NCBI RefSeq assembly: GCF_002931555.1
Contig: NZ_PSTZ01000007.1
Coordinates: 558,001-622,000 of the forward strand
Source of the DNA: Pseudoclavibacter sp. RFBB5
GTDB taxonomy: Bacteria; Actinomycetota; Actinomycetes; Actinomycetales; Microbacteriaceae
Reading direction: 5' to 3'
Length of the DNA stretch: 64,000 bases
Notes under the pieces: generated by a model
What the model was told of the DNA's origin: nothing
What the model saw: the letters and a program-made list of their open reading frames with translations, nothing else
Databases searched by the model: none
Shown: positions 45,941 through 55,658 of the stretch, piece after piece
Numbering within the stretch: the first letter of the stretch is position 1
How the letters are laid out: every line of letters begins with the position of its first letter
Made by a program: the position numbers and the translations under genes

Positions 45941-46267
45941 ATGGATGACGAAGAGCTTCGCGCGCAAGCCCTGGCCGCCATCGACCACCACAAGCGCCTC
46001 GCGGCGAGCATCCACGCGGCGGCCGTCCGCCGCCTGTCGTCCGAGCCGCAGAGCGAGGACTGGCAGCGGCACAATGCCGACGTGGATCGCCGCATCGACG
46101 AGCTCCTCGCCCACGAGTTCACCACCGCGAAGTCTGCGTTGCAGGCCCTCGCCGCCCACGAGGCGCAGCACGCCGTCGGCATCGGCCGTCAATCCGGGCT
46201 CGATGCCGTCCTGATCGCGGACAGCCTCGAGCGGGCGATTCTCGACCAGCAGGCCGCAGGGTCCTAG
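45941..46267 (+). CDS. Hypothetical small helical protein
   Basis: 108 aa, no Cys, no membrane segment, predicted to be almost all alpha-helix (DDEELRAQALAAIDHHKRLA; DWQRHNADVDRRIDELL). The amino acid mix is that of a real soluble protein, whereas the opposite strand reads as Gly/Arg-rich. No ribosome site or -10 box of the local type is evident, so the start is uncertain. It sits between glnA and glnE; no family is recognised. Confidence 0.5.
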   Translation: MDDEELRAQALAAIDHHKRLAASIHAAAVRRLSSEPQSEDWQRHNADVDRRIDELLAHEFTTAKSALQALAAHEAQHAVGIGRQSGLDAVLIADSLERAILDQQAAGS

Positions 46268-46319
46268 ACCCGTTCCACGGAGTCCCGGCCGGTTCGCGCG
46301 TGACGGTCTCGCGTCGGCG

Positions 46320-49300
46320 CTACTCCCCGTAGAAGCGTCGCTCGAACACGCGCCGTGCGCGGCGCGTCTCACCCAGGTAGTCGTCCTCCAGCAGCGGACC
46401 CGAGCCAGGGGCGTAGCCGAGCGCCCGCGCGACGGCGTCGAGCGTCGGACCGTCCTGCGGGAGGAGGTCCGACTGCTTGTTCGTGGCCAGGTACAGCGCC
46501 GAACGCACGCGAGACGCCAAGAGCCATGCGTCCTTGAGCTGATTGGCCTCAGCGAGGGTCAGCAGCTCCGCCTCCTGGGCGGCGTCGAGGGTCTCGAGGG
46601 TTGACGTCGTGCGAAGCGGCGCGGTGTGCATCGCGTGCTGCAGCTGCAGGGTCTGCGCGAGCCACTCGACGTCGCTCAGGGATCCGCGGCCCAGCTTCAG
46701 GTGGCGTTTCGGGTCAGCTCCCTGCGGAAGCCGCTCGTTCTCCACGCGCGCCTTGATCCGGCGCACCTCACGCAGTCCGTCCTCGGAGAGCTCCTTGCCG
46801 TAGCGCACATCGTCGACCAGATCCATGAAGCGGTCGCGCACGTTCGCGTCGCCGACGACATCGTGGGCGCGGAGCAGCGCCTGCGTCTCCCACCCGAGCG
46901 ACCACCGCGCGTAGTAGCTGCGGTAGGCCGACAGGGAACGCACGAGCGGGCCCGACTTGCCCTCGGGCCGGAGACCCGCATCAAGGTCGATCGGCATCCG
47001 CGGGTCCGCCGTGAACTCGACGATGCGGTGCACGAGCGCCAGGGCTCGTCGGCTCGCGAGGTCCGGGTTGGAGAAGTCACCGGGCTCGAACACGTAGAGC
47101 ACGTCGAGGTCCGAGCCGAAACCGAGCTCGCGGCCGCCGTAGCGGCCCATGGCGATGATCGCGAATGGCGGATACTCGACCTTGTCGATGCGACGGACCG
47201 CGTCGTACGCGCCCTGCAGGGTCGCCGTCGCGATGTCCGAGAGGCCGGCCCCCGTCTGCTTGATGTCGATGAGGCTCAGCAGCCCGCCGATCGCCAGACG
47301 GAGCACCTCTCGGCGGCGGAACGTGCGCAGAGCACGCCTGAGGGCCACCTCGTCGTCGTGACGACGGATCGTCGTCGCGACCTCGTCGAGCAACGCGTTG
47401 AGCGAGCGCGGCTTCAGCTGCGCGTCATCGTCAAGCCACTTGACGGCCTCCGGGTAGAGCTCGAAGAACTCCGCGGCGAACTTGGAACCCGAGAGCAGCT
47501 GGGTCAGCCGCTTCGCAGCGGCCGAGCTGTCGCGGAGCAGCCGCAGATACCAGGCGGTGTCGCCGAGACGCTCGGAGAGCTTCCGGAAGGCGAGGAACCC
47601 GCTGTCCGGGTCGCTCCCCTGCGAGAACCAGTCGATGAGCACCGGGAGCAGCGTGCGCTGCATGATGGCCCGCCGGGAGACGCCCTTCACGAGGGCGGTG
47701 ATGTGCGCGAGCGCACCCTTGGGGTCGAGGAAGCCGATCGCGCGCAGTCGGGCCTCGGCCTGGTCGGAGCTCAGCGCGAAGCCAGCCGTCGGCAGGGCGG
47801 CGACCGCAGAGAGCAGCGGCCGGTAGAAGACCTTCTCGTGCAGGCCTCTGACCCGCAGCTTCACCCGCTGCCACTCGTCCGTGAGCTCTCGGGAGTTCGC
47901 GAAGCTGGCGGAGCGCGCGAGCACGGCACGCTCGATGTCGCTGGTCGGCATGAGGTGGGTGCGTCGGAGCGCTCGCAGCTGGATACGGTGCTCGAGCAGC
48001 CTCAGGAACTCGTAGTCCGAGGAGAACTGGTTCGCGTCATCCCGCCCGATGTACCCGCCCTCGCTGAGCGCTTCGAGGGCCGCGAGCGTCGAGCGCTCTC
48101 GGACGCTCTCATCGTGCTGCCCGTGCACGAGCTGGAGCAGCTGCACCGTGAACTCGATGTCTCGCAGACCGCCCGGGCCGAGCTTGAGCTGCAGGTCGAC
48201 CTCCTCGGCGGGGATGTGGTCGGTCACGCGCTCACGCATGGCGCGCACCTGCTTGACGAAGTCGGCTCGGCTCGCACTCGCCCAGATCAGCGGTTCAACT
48301 CTGCGCTCGAAGTCCGAGCCGAGGCGCAGGTCACCCGCCATGGCCCGTGACTTGATGAGGGCCTGGAACTCCCAGTTCTTCGCCCAGCGCTCGTAGTACT
48401 TGGCGTACGAGTCGATGGTCCGGACCAGCGCGCCGTCCTTGCCCTCCGGGCGGAGATTCGCGTCCACTTCCCACAGGGCCGGCTCGACGTCGGTGGAATC
48501 GATGACGCGCATCGTGAGGCTCGCGAGCCGTGTCCCGATCTCGACGGCCTTCGGCACGGCGACCTGTTCGGGGTCTGACGACTCGGCGACGAACATGATG
48601 TCCACGTCGCTGATGTAGTTGAGCTCTTCCGCGCCCGCCTTGCCCATGCCGATGACTGCGAGGCGGACGCACTCGACCTGCTCGGCGGGGAAGCGACCGA
48701 AACCGCTCGGCGGCGACTGCGCCTCAGCTCGCGCGACCATGATGGCTGCATCCAGCGTCTCTCCGGCGAGGTCGGCGAGGGCGCGGCTCACCTCTCGAAC
48801 GCACCCGCGTTGATCGTCCTGGGCGAGGTCGAACGCGGTGATGCGCGCCAGTTCGGTGCGGTAGCGGACGCGGAGCGAGCGAATCGCATCGGACCCGGTC
48901 AGCTGCGCCACCGCCATGCCGAAGCCGCCGTCGGCGTCTGCACGTTCGGCGTCCACGCCCACGCTCGCCGCCATGCGACGCTGCAGCTCCTCACGAGTCG
49001 GCAGCTCCGCCTCGCCCGACTGCACGACCTCCATCGTGCGCGGATGCCGGAGGAAGAACTCGGCGAGACCAGTCGATGCGCCGAGAAGGCGCACCACCGT
49101 CTTCGCGTTGGGCCGCTCGGCGAACAGCGAGTCCACCGCGCTCGGGTGCTGCCTGGCGAGGTACACGAGCCACTGCAGCGCCTGGTCCGGGTCTGCGACG
49201 CGCTCGTCGACGACCGAGAAGAGGTCGTCCGCGCGCAAGCCCGTGAGCTCGGTCAGTTCCGCGAGGTGCGGCTCGGCCTCGCTCGGCGCGGCGAAACCAG

Positions 49301-49337
49301 CCCTCGCGAGGCGCGTGCGCAGTCCGTCGGAGCGCAC
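46320..49337 (-). CDS. glnE: Bifunctional glutamine synthetase adenylyltransferase/adenylyl-removing enzyme
   Basis: 1005 aa, normal GlnE length. Two nucleotidyltransferase domains: the N-terminal (deadenylylating) one has [20 protein letters not shown], the C-terminal (adenylylating) one has [21 protein letters not shown]; each is followed by a helical GlnD/PII-uridylyltransferase-like domain. It sets GlnA activity by AMP transfer to Tyr402. GTG start 3 nt after the glnA2 stop codon, so it is translationally coupled to glnA2, the classic actinobacterial glnA2-glnE order. Confidence 0.95.
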   Translation of the reverse strand: MRSDGLRTRLARAGFAAPSEAEPHLAELTELTGLRADDLFSVVDERVADPDQALQWLVYLARQHPSAVDSLFAERPNAKTVVRLLGASTGLAEFFLRHPRTMEVVQSGEAELPTREELQRRMAASVGVDAERADADGGFGMAVAQLTGSDAIRSLRVRYRTELARITAFDLAQDDQRGCVREVSRALADLAGETLDAAIMVARAEAQSPPSGFGRFPAEQVECVRLAVIGMGKAGAEELNYISDVDIMFVAESSDPEQVAVPKAVEIGTRLASLTMRVIDSTDVEPALWEVDANLRPEGKDGALVRTIDSYAKYYERWAKNWEFQALIKSRAMAGDLRLGSDFERRVEPLIWASASRADFVKQVRAMRERVTDHIPAEEVDLQLKLGPGGLRDIEFTVQLLQLVHGQHDESVRERSTLAALEALSEGGYIGRDDANQFSSDYEFLRLLEHRIQLRALRRTHLMPTSDIERAVLARSASFANSRELTDEWQRVKLRVRGLHEKVFYRPLLSAVAALPTAGFALSSDQAEARLRAIGFLDPKGALAHITALVKGVSRRAIMQRTLLPVLIDWFSQGSDPDSGFLAFRKLSERLGDTAWYLRLLRDSSAAAKRLTQLLSGSKFAAEFFELYPEAVKWLDDDAQLKPRSLNALLDEVATTIRRHDDEVALRRALRTFRRREVLRLAIGGLLSLIDIKQTGAGLSDIATATLQGAYDAVRRIDKVEYPPFAIIAMGRYGGRELGFGSDLDVLYVFEPGDFSNPDLASRRALALVHRIVEFTADPRMPIDLDAGLRPEGKSGPLVRSLSAYRSYYARWSLGWETQALLRAHDVVGDANVRDRFMDLVDDVRYGKELSEDGLREVRRIKARVENERLPQGADPKRHLKLGRGSLSDVEWLAQTLQLQHAMHTAPLRTTSTLETLDAAQEAELLTLAEANQLKDAWLLASRVRSALYLATNKQSDLLPQDGPTLDAVARALGYAPGSGPLLEDDYLGETRRARRVFERRFYGE

Positions 49338-49340
49338 GGC

Positions 49341-50678
49341 TTACAAGGCGTGCAGGTTCGAGGCCAGCTCGAACGGGGTGACCTGAGCGCGGTACTGCTT
49401 CCACTCGGCGCGCTTGTTCGCGAGGAAGTACGCGAACACCTGCTCGCCGAGCGTCTCGGCCACGAGTTCCGAGTTCTCCATGATGGAGATGGCCTCGTTG
49501 AGGCTCGAGGGCAGCGGGTCGAAGCCGAGCACACTGCGCTCGCGAGGCGACATCTCCCAGATGTCGCCTTCGATCTCGGCGGGAAGCTCGTACTCCTCCG
49601 AGACGCCCTTGAGCCCGGCGGAGAGCAGGACCGCGTACGCGAGGTACGGGTTCGCCGCCGAGTCGATGCCGCGGTACTCGACACGCGCCGAGCCGCCCTT
49701 GTTGGGCTTGTAGGTCGGGATGCGCACGAGCGCCGAGCTGTTGTTGTGGCCCCAGCAGGCGTAACTGGGGGCTTCGTCTCCACCCCAGATGCGCTTGTAG
49801 GAGTTCACGAACTGGTTCGTCACGGCCGTGATCTCCGGTGCGTGCTTGAGGAGACCCGCGACGAAGTGCCTGCCGATCTTCGACAGCTGGTACTCGGCGC
49901 CCGGCTCGTGGAAGACGTTCGTGTCGCCCTCGAACAGCGAGACGTGCGTGTGCATGCCGCTGCCCGGGTGCTGCCACATGGGCTTCGGCATGAACGTCGC
50001 GTACACGCCCTGCTCGATGGCCACCTCCTTGACGACCGTGCGGAACGTCATGACGTTGTCGGCCGTGTTGAGCGCGTCGGAGAAGCGGAGGTCGATCTCG
50101 TTCTGCCCGGGGCCCGCCTCATGGTGGCTGTACTCCACCGAGATGCCGAGGTCTTCAAGGATGCGGACGGCGCGGCGACGGAAGTCGTGCGCGGTGCCAC
50201 CGGGGACGTTGTCGAAGTAGCCGGCGTTGTCGGCGGGCACGGGCTCGCCGTTGAGCGCCTCATCCGACTTCAGCAGGTAGAACTCGATCTCGGGGTGCAC
50301 ATAGAACGTGAAGCCCTGCGCCGAGGCCACGTCGAGCGCACGGCGGAGGACCCGACGGGGATCGGTCACGGAGGGCTGGCCATCAGGCGTCGAGATGTCG
50401 CAGAACATGCGCGCCGTCGGGTCGATGTCCCCACGCCACGGCAGCATCTGGAAGGTCGATGGGTCCGGGTGGAGGAGCATGTCCGCCTCGGAGCGCCTCG
50501 TGAAGCCCTCGACGGCGGAGCCGTCGAGCCCGATGCCCTCATTGAAGGCACCCTCGACCTCCGCCGGTGCGATAGCCACGGACTTCAATGTTCCGAGAAC
50601 ATCCGTGAACCACAGGCGGATGAACTTGATCCCGCGCTCCTCGATCTGGCGGAGTACGAAGTCCTGCTGCTTGTCCAC
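49341..50678 (-). CDS. glnA2: Glutamine synthetase-like protein GlnA2
   Basis: 445 aa from a GTG with TTGGAG 7 nt upstream ([28 protein letters not shown] matches family starts). GS fold: [24 protein letters not shown] (metal Glu), [29 protein letters not shown]. The region of the GlnA adenylylation Tyr reads [19 protein letters not shown], lacking the exact D/N-L-Y-x-L-P-P-E-E, so GlnE control of this copy is doubtful. Streptomyces and Mycobacterium GlnA2-type enzymes include glutamine synthetases and gamma-glutamylpolyamine synthetases, so the substrate is open. -10 box TAGCCT on the minus strand at 50712-50717. Operon with glnE. Confidence 0.9.
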   Translation of the reverse strand: MDKQQDFVLRQIEERGIKFIRLWFTDVLGTLKSVAIAPAEVEGAFNEGIGLDGSAVEGFTRRSEADMLLHPDPSTFQMLPWRGDIDPTARMFCDISTPDGQPSVTDPRRVLRRALDVASAQGFTFYVHPEIEFYLLKSDEALNGEPVPADNAGYFDNVPGGTAHDFRRRAVRILEDLGISVEYSHHEAGPGQNEIDLRFSDALNTADNVMTFRTVVKEVAIEQGVYATFMPKPMWQHPGSGMHTHVSLFEGDTNVFHEPGAEYQLSKIGRHFVAGLLKHAPEITAVTNQFVNSYKRIWGGDEAPSYACWGHNNSSALVRIPTYKPNKGGSARVEYRGIDSAANPYLAYAVLLSAGLKGVSEEYELPAEIEGDIWEMSPRERSVLGFDPLPSSLNEAISIMENSELVAETLGEQVFAYFLANKRAEWKQYRAQVTPFELASNLHAL

Positions 50679-50740
50679 TCGGGCTCCAATTCTTGTTGTG
50701 CGCCTCCCCATAGGCTACTGGGCCTGAGCCCGCCCCGCCG

Positions 50741-50746
50741 TATGAT
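50741..50746 (+). promoter_or_regulatory. -10 box, leaderless promoter of panB
   Basis: TATGAT ends 7 nt before the chosen panB ATG at 50754; two ATGs inside or just after the box (50742, 50745) are therefore unlikely starts. Confidence 0.6.
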
Positions 50747-50753
50747 GGCCTGC

Positions 50754-51581
50754 ATGTCTCAGGCCAGTGCACCGAAGCGAGTCCGAATTCGACACTTCCA
50801 GGCGGCCAAGGCCGCTGGTGAGCGCATCACCGCGCTCACCAGCTACGACGCCATGACCGCTGCGGTGTTTGACGAAGCCGGCATCGATGTCCTTCTCGTC
50901 GGCGATTCTGCGGCGACGACCGTGCTCGGCGAGACGTCCACGCTTCCCGTCACGGTCGACGAGCTGATTCCCATGGCGCGCTCCGTCGCGCGCGGCGTGT
51001 CGCGAGCCCTCGTCGTCGCAGATCTCCCGTTCGGCAGCTACGAGCGCGGACCGGAGCAGGCGCTGGACACGGCGGTCCGCTTCATGAAGGAAGCAGGCGT
51101 GCAGGCGGTGAAGCTCGAGGGCGGCGTGCGATCGCACGCGACCATCAAGCGCATCGTGGAGGCGGGCATCCCGGTCATGGCGCACATCGGCTACACGCCC
51201 CAGAGCGAGCATGGTCTCGGCGGGCACGTCGTGCAGGGCCGGGGCGACACCGCTGAGCGCGTGCGCGCAGACGCACGAGCCGTGCAGGATGCTGGCGCCT
51301 TCAGCGTCGTGCTCGAGATGGTGCCGGCCGTGCTCGCCGCCGAGATCACGCGAGAACTCGAGATCCCCACCATCGGCATCGGCGCCGGTGCCGAGTGCGA
51401 CGGGCAGATCCTCGTCTGGACTGACGCGATGGGCCTCGGCACCGGGCGCGTTCCGCGATTCGTCCGCAAGTACGCGGACCTTCGCACGACGCTGCTCGAG
51501 GCGGCTTCCGCGTACCGCGACGAGGTCAAGTCCGGCGCGTTCCCCTCTGCCGCCGAGAGCTTCGAAGACCAGACCAGCTAG
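50754..51581 (+). CDS. panB: 3-methyl-2-oxobutanoate hydroxymethyltransferase
   Basis: 275 aa, usual PanB size. First committed step of pantothenate and CoA synthesis: adds a hydroxymethyl group from methylene-tetrahydrofolate to 2-oxoisovalerate. TIM-barrel motifs: [20 protein letters not shown] and [11 protein letters not shown] (Mg ligands), [22 protein letters not shown] and PTIGIGAG. C-terminal helices end at FEDQTS. The start at 50754 is set by the -10 box 7 nt upstream. Divergent from glnA2; panC is not in the window. Confidence 0.95.
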   Translation: MSQASAPKRVRIRHFQAAKAAGERITALTSYDAMTAAVFDEAGIDVLLVGDSAATTVLGETSTLPVTVDELIPMARSVARGVSRALVVADLPFGSYERGPEQALDTAVRFMKEAGVQAVKLEGGVRSHATIKRIVEAGIPVMAHIGYTPQSEHGLGGHVVQGRGDTAERVRADARAVQDAGAFSVVLEMVPAVLAAEITRELEIPTIGIGAGAECDGQILVWTDAMGLGTGRVPRFVRKYADLRTTLLEAASAYRDEVKSGAFPSAAESFEDQTS

Positions 51582-51610
51582 CCCCGTCGACCAACCGACG
51601 GAGGTGCGAG

Positions 51611-51799
51611 TCAGCGGTCCTCGTCGGCTTCCTCCTCAGCCCAGGCCTTGGCGCGCTCCTGAAGTTTCTCGGGGGCGCGCCTGGCCTCCGCCTCGGAGGT
51701 GAACGGGCCGACGAGCTCGGAGCCGAGGGACTGCTTTCCGACCTCCACCTCTCCCGTGCGCGAGTTGTACCAGAATTCCTGTGCATGCGTATCGGTCAT
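51611..51799 (-). CDS. Small SPOR-like protein
   Basis: 62 aa. EFWYNSRTGEVEVGKQ followed by GPFTSEAEARRAPEKLQER is the short SPOR-like (methionine aminopeptidase-adjacent) family of actinobacteria; the C-terminus is acidic. It has no signal peptide, so it is not an exported septal SPOR protein. It may bind a cytoplasmic partner, but function is unknown. The ATG lies 7 nt behind TACGCT and is only 12 bp from the map ATG on the other strand. Confidence 0.8.
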   Translation of the reverse strand: MTDTHAQEFWYNSRTGEVEVGKQSLGSELVGPFTSEAEARRAPEKLQERAKAWAEEEADEDR

Positions 51800-51804
51800 A
51801 GGCT
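51799..51804 (+). promoter_or_regulatory. -10 box, leaderless promoter of map
   Basis: TAGGCT ends 7 nt before the map ATG at 51812. Its first base is also the complement of the first base of the SPOR gene start codon (51797-51799). Confidence 0.6.
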
Positions 51805-51806
51805 CA

Positions 51807-51812
51807 AGCGTA
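51807..51812 (-). promoter_or_regulatory. -10 box, leaderless promoter of SPOR-like gene
   Basis: TACGCT on the minus strand ends 7 nt before the SPOR ATG at 51799 and overlaps the first base of the map start codon, mirroring the map promoter. Confidence 0.6.
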
Positions 51813-52684
51813 TGCCGAAAGACCCGAGAACCGGACTCCTCACGCCCGGCCCAAGCGCATCAGTCCGATCCGTTCCCTCCTCGATCGCACGCCCGCCGTA
51901 CGTCGGCAAGCAGGCACCGGACGCGTGGACCGGTGGTGACGTGTACACACCGGACGAGGTTGCACGCATCGCTCGCGCATCCGCCATCGCCGCCGACGCG
52001 CTCCAGCACCTGGAGCAGCACGTCGTACCTGGCATCACGACGGACGAGCTCGACAGCATCGCCCACGATTTCGTGACGGCCCGCGGCGCCTACCCATCGA
52101 CGCTGGGCTACCGCGGGTTCCCGAAGGCGAGCTGCACTTCGCTCAACGAAGTCATCTGCCACGGGATCCCCGACGGCACACGGCTCGAATCGGGCGACAT
52201 CCTCAACGTCGACATCACCGCCTACTTCGAGGGGATGCACGGCGACACGAACCGCATGTACCTCGTCGGTGAGGTGGATGAAGAGTCGCGGCTGCTCGTC
52301 GAGCGAACCCACGAGGCCATGATGCGCGGTATCGCCGCCGCGAAGCCGGGTCGCCAGGTCAACATCATCGGCCGAGTCATCGAGAAGTACGCGGGCCGGT
52401 TCGGCTACGGGGTCGTCCGGGACTACACGGGTCACGGGGTCGGCGGGGCCTTCCACTCCGGCCTCATCATCCCGCACTACGACGCTCCCCAGTACACGAC
52501 CGTGATCGAAGAGGGCATGGTCTTCACGGTCGAGCCGATGCTCACGCTCGGAACGTCGGACTGGCGTCTCTGGGATGACGGATGGACGGTCGTGACCGCC
52601 GACGGGTCCCGCTGCGCGCAGTGGGAGCACACCGTCGTGGTGACCGCCGACGGTGCGCGCCTCCTCACGGTTCCCACCGCCTGA
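51812..52684 (+). CDS. map: Methionine aminopeptidase type I
   Basis: 290 aa; about 40 residues longer at the N-terminus than the E. coli enzyme, with a Pro-rich stretch (LLTPGPSASVRSVPSSIARPP) like actinobacterial MapB. It removes the initiator Met from new proteins. Dinuclear metal ligands: NVDITAYFEGMHGDTNRM (Asp, Asp), HGVGGAFHSG (His), FTVEPML (Glu) and QWEHTVVV (Glu). The start at 51812 is set by a -10 box 7 nt upstream. Followed 51 bp later by ppgK, which has its own promoter. Confidence 0.95.
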   Translation: MPKDPRTGLLTPGPSASVRSVPSSIARPPYVGKQAPDAWTGGDVYTPDEVARIARASAIAADALQHLEQHVVPGITTDELDSIAHDFVTARGAYPSTLGYRGFPKASCTSLNEVICHGIPDGTRLESGDILNVDITAYFEGMHGDTNRMYLVGEVDEESRLLVERTHEAMMRGIAAAKPGRQVNIIGRVIEKYAGRFGYGVVRDYTGHGVGGAFHSGLIIPHYDAPQYTTVIEEGMVFTVEPMLTLGTSDWRLWDDGWTVVTADGSRCAQWEHTVVVTADGARLLTVPTA

Positions 52685-52722
52685 CGCCCACGGCACAGAA
52701 GGGCCAGGGCTTCCGCGCCCGA

Positions 52723-52728
52723 TATGCT
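52723..52728 (+). promoter_or_regulatory. -10 box, leaderless promoter of ppgK
   Basis: TATGCT ends 7 nt before the ATG at 52736. The in-frame ATG at 52724 lies inside the box and is therefore an unlikely start. Confidence 0.6.
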
Positions 52729-52735
52729 CGCAGGC

Positions 52736-53518
52736 ATGGGGAAGAGCAGAGCCACGAAGGCCATCGGCATCGACATCGGCGGGACCGGCATCAAGGGAGC
52801 GCTTGTCGACCTGCGAACGGGAGAGCTGCTCTCCAAGCGGCGGAAGGTCCCGACGCCGGTCGGTGGGGACCCCCGCGAGGTCATCGACGCGACCATGGAG
52901 ATCGTCCGGAAGATCTGGGCGAAGGACCTCGACGGCGACACCGACGTGCCGGTCGGCATCAGCGTTCCTGCGATCGTCAAGCACGGCGTGACCCGATCCG
53001 CCGCCAACATCTCACCGCTGTGGATCAACTTCGCGGCACGCGCGGCGTTCTCGGAAGCTGTGGGCCGCGAGGTCGCACTCGCCAACGACGCGGATGCGGC
53101 CGGCATCGCCGAGGTTCGATTCGGTGTCGCGCACGGCAGGCTCGACAGCGTCATCATGACCACGCTCGGCACCGGCATCGGCACGGCGATGTTCTACGGC
53201 GGCCACCTGTTCCCGAACTCGGAGCTCGGCCACATCAGCATCGGCGAGCACAGCGACTACGAGAGGTACGCCTCGTCGAAGGTTCGGGAGCGCGAGGAGC
53301 TTTCGTTCGCGGAGTGGGGCGCCCGCCTCACCCCCTACTACCGCCAGCTCGAAGCGCTGTTCTCCCCCGACGTGTTCATCGTCTCCGGGGGCATCTCGAA
53401 GCAGGCCGATGAGTTCCTCCACTACATCGATGTGGAGACGCCGATCGTCGTCGCAGAGTTCATGAACAACGCCGGGATCGTCGGATCCGCGTGCCTTGCG
53501 GCAGAGCACTGGGTGTAG
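52736..53518 (+). CDS. ppgK: Polyphosphate glucokinase
   Basis: 260 aa ROK-family kinase phosphorylating glucose with polyphosphate (and often ATP), an actinobacterial trait. The start IGIDIGGTGIKGALVDL is the PPGK phosphate-1 motif; ANDADAAGIAEVRFG carries the catalytic Asp, TLGTGIGTAMFYGG the phosphate-2 loop, and IVSGGISKQADEF the adenosine loop. ROK zinc-binding cysteines are absent, as expected for this subfamily. Monocistronic between its own promoter and a strong hairpin. Confidence 0.93.
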   Translation: MGKSRATKAIGIDIGGTGIKGALVDLRTGELLSKRRKVPTPVGGDPREVIDATMEIVRKIWAKDLDGDTDVPVGISVPAIVKHGVTRSAANISPLWINFAARAAFSEAVGREVALANDADAAGIAEVRFGVAHGRLDSVIMTTLGTGIGTAMFYGGHLFPNSELGHISIGEHSDYERYASSKVREREELSFAEWGARLTPYYRQLEALFSPDVFIVSGGISKQADEFLHYIDVETPIVVAEFMNNAGIVGSACLAAEHWV

Positions 53519-53531
53519 GGCTGCACTCCAC

Positions 53532-53573
53532 GACAGGAGGCCGGGGGCGACGCGTCGCCCCCGGCCTCCTGTC
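53532..53573. terminator. Strong bidirectional terminator between ppgK and rnpB
   Basis: Perfect inverted repeat of 20-bp arms (53532-53551 with 53554-53573) around a central ACGCGT; the innermost bases form the loop. Very high G+C. Confidence 0.88.
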
Positions 53574-53584
53574 TCCAAGCTGAG

Positions 53585-53979
53585 GTGAGCAGGCCGACCG
53601 ATACGCCGGGTTCTGTCCCGACTTGCGTCGGGGGCGGCCATCTCTCTCGCTCGCACGTTGCCGCGCGAATCTAGCGGCCTACCCGGGGACTCGGCGAGCA
53701 GCGTCGTCATCCCCTGTATGGCCTTGCTCCGGACGAGGTTTACCGTGCGGCACCTGTCACCAGGCACCCGGTGGGCTCTTACCCCACCCTTTCACCCTTA
53801 CCCCTGCGTCCCGGAGGACGTCCCGCTCCTCGAAGGAAGCGGCGGCGGGGCGGTCTGCTTTCTGTGGCACTGTCTCGCGGGTTTCCCCGGGTGGGCGTTA
53901 CCCACCGTCCTGCTCTGTGGAGCCCGGACGTTCCTCGGCATGGTCTCCCATGACGCGACCGCCTGGTCGACCTACTCAC
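53585..53979 (-). ncRNA. rnpB: RNase P RNA (bacterial type A)
   Basis: Read on the minus strand, the 5' part contains the conserved G-A-G-G-A-A-c-G-T-C-C-G-G-G-C-T-C-C block (P4 strand) and the middle has G-G-T-A-A-N-G-C-C-C-A-C. The 3' part ends with A-G-A-A-C-C-C-G-G-C-G-T-A-T-C-G-G-T-C-G-G, the universal P4/P1 3' region. About 395 nt, the expected size. It is the catalytic RNA that removes 5' leaders from pre-tRNAs. The position in P4 that is usually A reads C here. Ends are approximate; the 5' end is placed about 6 nt after a TAGCAT -10 box. Confidence 0.95.
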
Positions 53980-53984
53980 GTGCC

Positions 53985-53990
53985 ATGCTA
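53985..53990 (-). promoter_or_regulatory. -10 box of rnpB
   Basis: TAGCAT on the minus strand, ending 5-6 nt before the predicted 5' end of RNase P RNA. Confidence 0.6.
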
Positions 53991-54298
53991 CCGCCCTGGA
54001 CGTGGCTACGAACCGTCGCGACGCCGCGGCACTCGCGAGCGAGCTGGCATCGTCGTGTCAGACAACAAATTCGGCGCACGCCGAGGCCCTTCCTACCGCG
54101 CGGGACATCGCTTGATAACGACTTAGTGAACGGCGTGGATGAACTCATATGTTCGTGTACGCTCCAAAAGCGCACGGCATTTCCACACGCAGATCTCAGG
54201 AATGCTGTGCACGACCCGCCGCGTTCTCGCAGCGAATCCGGGCAATGACTGCCCGTAACGGCGGTTCACTCGCAGTCAAGGACTTAAGGAGGAGTTCA
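53991..54298 (+). other. Intergenic region upstream of sugar ABC operon
   Basis: About 310 bp without a convincing gene. It holds the rnpB upstream region and the control region of the ABC operon: a TTGATA hexamer (54112-54117), a candidate -10 TACGCT (54158-54163) embedded in an imperfect inverted repeat with CGCT/AGCG arms (54160-54172) that could be a LacI-type operator, and a short CGGGCA/TGCCCG inverted repeat (54239-54255) in the predicted leader. None of these is strong on its own. Confidence 0.4.
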
Positions 54299-55615
54299 AT
54301 GACAACATCCACGAAGCGGCGAGCCGCAACAGCGGTTGCCGCACTCGCAGTTGCCGGTCTGGGTCTGACCGCCTGTTCAGGCGGACCCGGCGTGCAGGAC
54401 AACTCAGGTGCCCCCAGTGACAACAAGGTCACGATCTACGGCACCATCGTTGACGCCGAAGCAGAGCTCCTCGAGGAGTCCTGGTCCGGCTGGGCGGAGG
54501 AGAACGGCATCGAGATCGTCTACGAGGGCTCCAAGGAGTTCGAGACGCAGATCTCCGTGCGCGCACAGGGTGGCACGCCGCCCGACATCGCGATCTTCCC
54601 GCAGCCTGGCCTCATGGGCGACCTCGCCAGCACGGGACTGCTCACCGAAGCCCCCGAGGGCGTCGTGAGCAACCTCGAAGAGTACTGGTCCGAGGACTGG
54701 AAGACGTACTCGTCCTACGACGGCACCGTCTACGGCGCACCGCTCATGGCGAACCTCAAGGGCTTCGTCTGGTACTCCCCTAAGTTCTTCAAGGACAACG
54801 GCTACGAGGTCCCGAAGACGTGGGAAGAGCTCGTCACGCTGACGGGTGAGATCCAGGGCAAGACGGGAACCGCGCCCTGGTGCGCGGGCTTCGGCTCCGA
54901 CGCGGCAACCGGCTGGCCCGGAACCGACTGGATCGAAGACCTCGTCATCCGCATGCACGGACCGGAGGTGTACGACCAGTGGGTCGCCAACGAGATCCCC
55001 TTCACCGACGAGCGCATCCAGGCGTCGTTCGAAGAGGCAGGCAAGATCCTCACGAACCCCGACTACGTCAACGCAGGTTTCGGTGACGTTCGCTCCATCA
55101 ACTCGACGGCATTCGGCGACGTCGCCCCCAAGCTCGTCGACGGCACGTGCGCACTGCACCACCAGGCTTCCTTCTACGACGGCTTCATCACCGAAGCCGG
55201 CGGCACCGTGGGTGAGGACGGCGACGTCTGGGCCTTCATGACGCCCCCCGCAGAGGGCAAGGAGCAGGCTGTCACCGGTGGCGGCGAGATCGTCGGATCG
55301 TTCAACTCGGACGAGGACACGGTCAAGGTGCTCGAGTACCTCTCCAGCCCGGAGTGGGCGAACAGCCGCGTCGCACTCGGCGGCGTGATCAGCGCGAACA
55401 CGGGTCTCGACCCTGCCAACGCGAAGAGCCCGATCCTGCAGGAGTCCATCCAGATCCTTCAGGACCCCGAGACGACCTTCCGCTTCGACGGCTCTGACCT
55501 CATGCCGTCGGCAGTGGGCGCAGGTACGTTCTGGAAGGGCATCATCGACTGGATCAACGGCACGGACGTCAACACCGTGACGACCCAGATCGAATCCGGC
55601 TGGCCCTCCAGCTAA
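54299..55615 (+). CDS. Sugar ABC transporter substrate-binding lipoprotein
   Basis: 438 aa. Lipoprotein signal peptide: STKRRAA n-region, Ala-rich h-region, lipobox LTAC with Cys26 as the acylated residue. The mature part is a family-1 extracellular solute-binding protein (VTIYGTIVDAEAELLEESW; PPDIAIFPQPG; YGAPLMANLKGFVWYSP), closest in feel to AglE/alpha-glucoside-type binders. It captures the sugar outside the membrane for the two permeases downstream. AAGGAGG lies just before the ATG. A strong hairpin after the stop separates it from the permease genes. The substrate is inferred, not proven. Confidence 0.88.
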   Translation: MTTSTKRRAATAVAALAVAGLGLTACSGGPGVQDNSGAPSDNKVTIYGTIVDAEAELLEESWSGWAEENGIEIVYEGSKEFETQISVRAQGGTPPDIAIFPQPGLMGDLASTGLLTEAPEGVVSNLEEYWSEDWKTYSSYDGTVYGAPLMANLKGFVWYSPKFFKDNGYEVPKTWEELVTLTGEIQGKTGTAPWCAGFGSDAATGWPGTDWIEDLVIRMHGPEVYDQWVANEIPFTDERIQASFEEAGKILTNPDYVNAGFGDVRSINSTAFGDVAPKLVDGTCALHHQASFYDGFITEAGGTVGEDGDVWAFMTPPAEGKEQAVTGGGEIVGSFNSDEDTVKVLEYLSSPEWANSRVALGGVISANTGLDPANAKSPILQESIQILQDPETTFRFDGSDLMPSAVGAGTFWKGIIDWINGTDVNTVTTQIESGWPSS

Positions 55616-55620
55616 GCACT

Positions 55621-55658
55621 CGTGTGGAGCACCCGGCGTCCGCCGGGTGCTCCACACG
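55621..55658 (+). terminator. Strong intra-operon hairpin after the binding-protein gene
   Basis: Inverted repeat with 18-bp arms (55621-55638 with 55641-55658), starting 5 nt after the binding-protein stop and 70 bp before the first permease. As in many binding-protein operons, it probably terminates part of transcription or protects the upstream mRNA, so that binding protein exceeds permease. Confidence 0.75.

Noticed and set aside
53623-54248. Overlapping plus-strand open frames across 53.6-54.2 kb
   Set aside because: They are antisense to RNase P RNA; the conserved P4 and P1 blocks explain the sequence.
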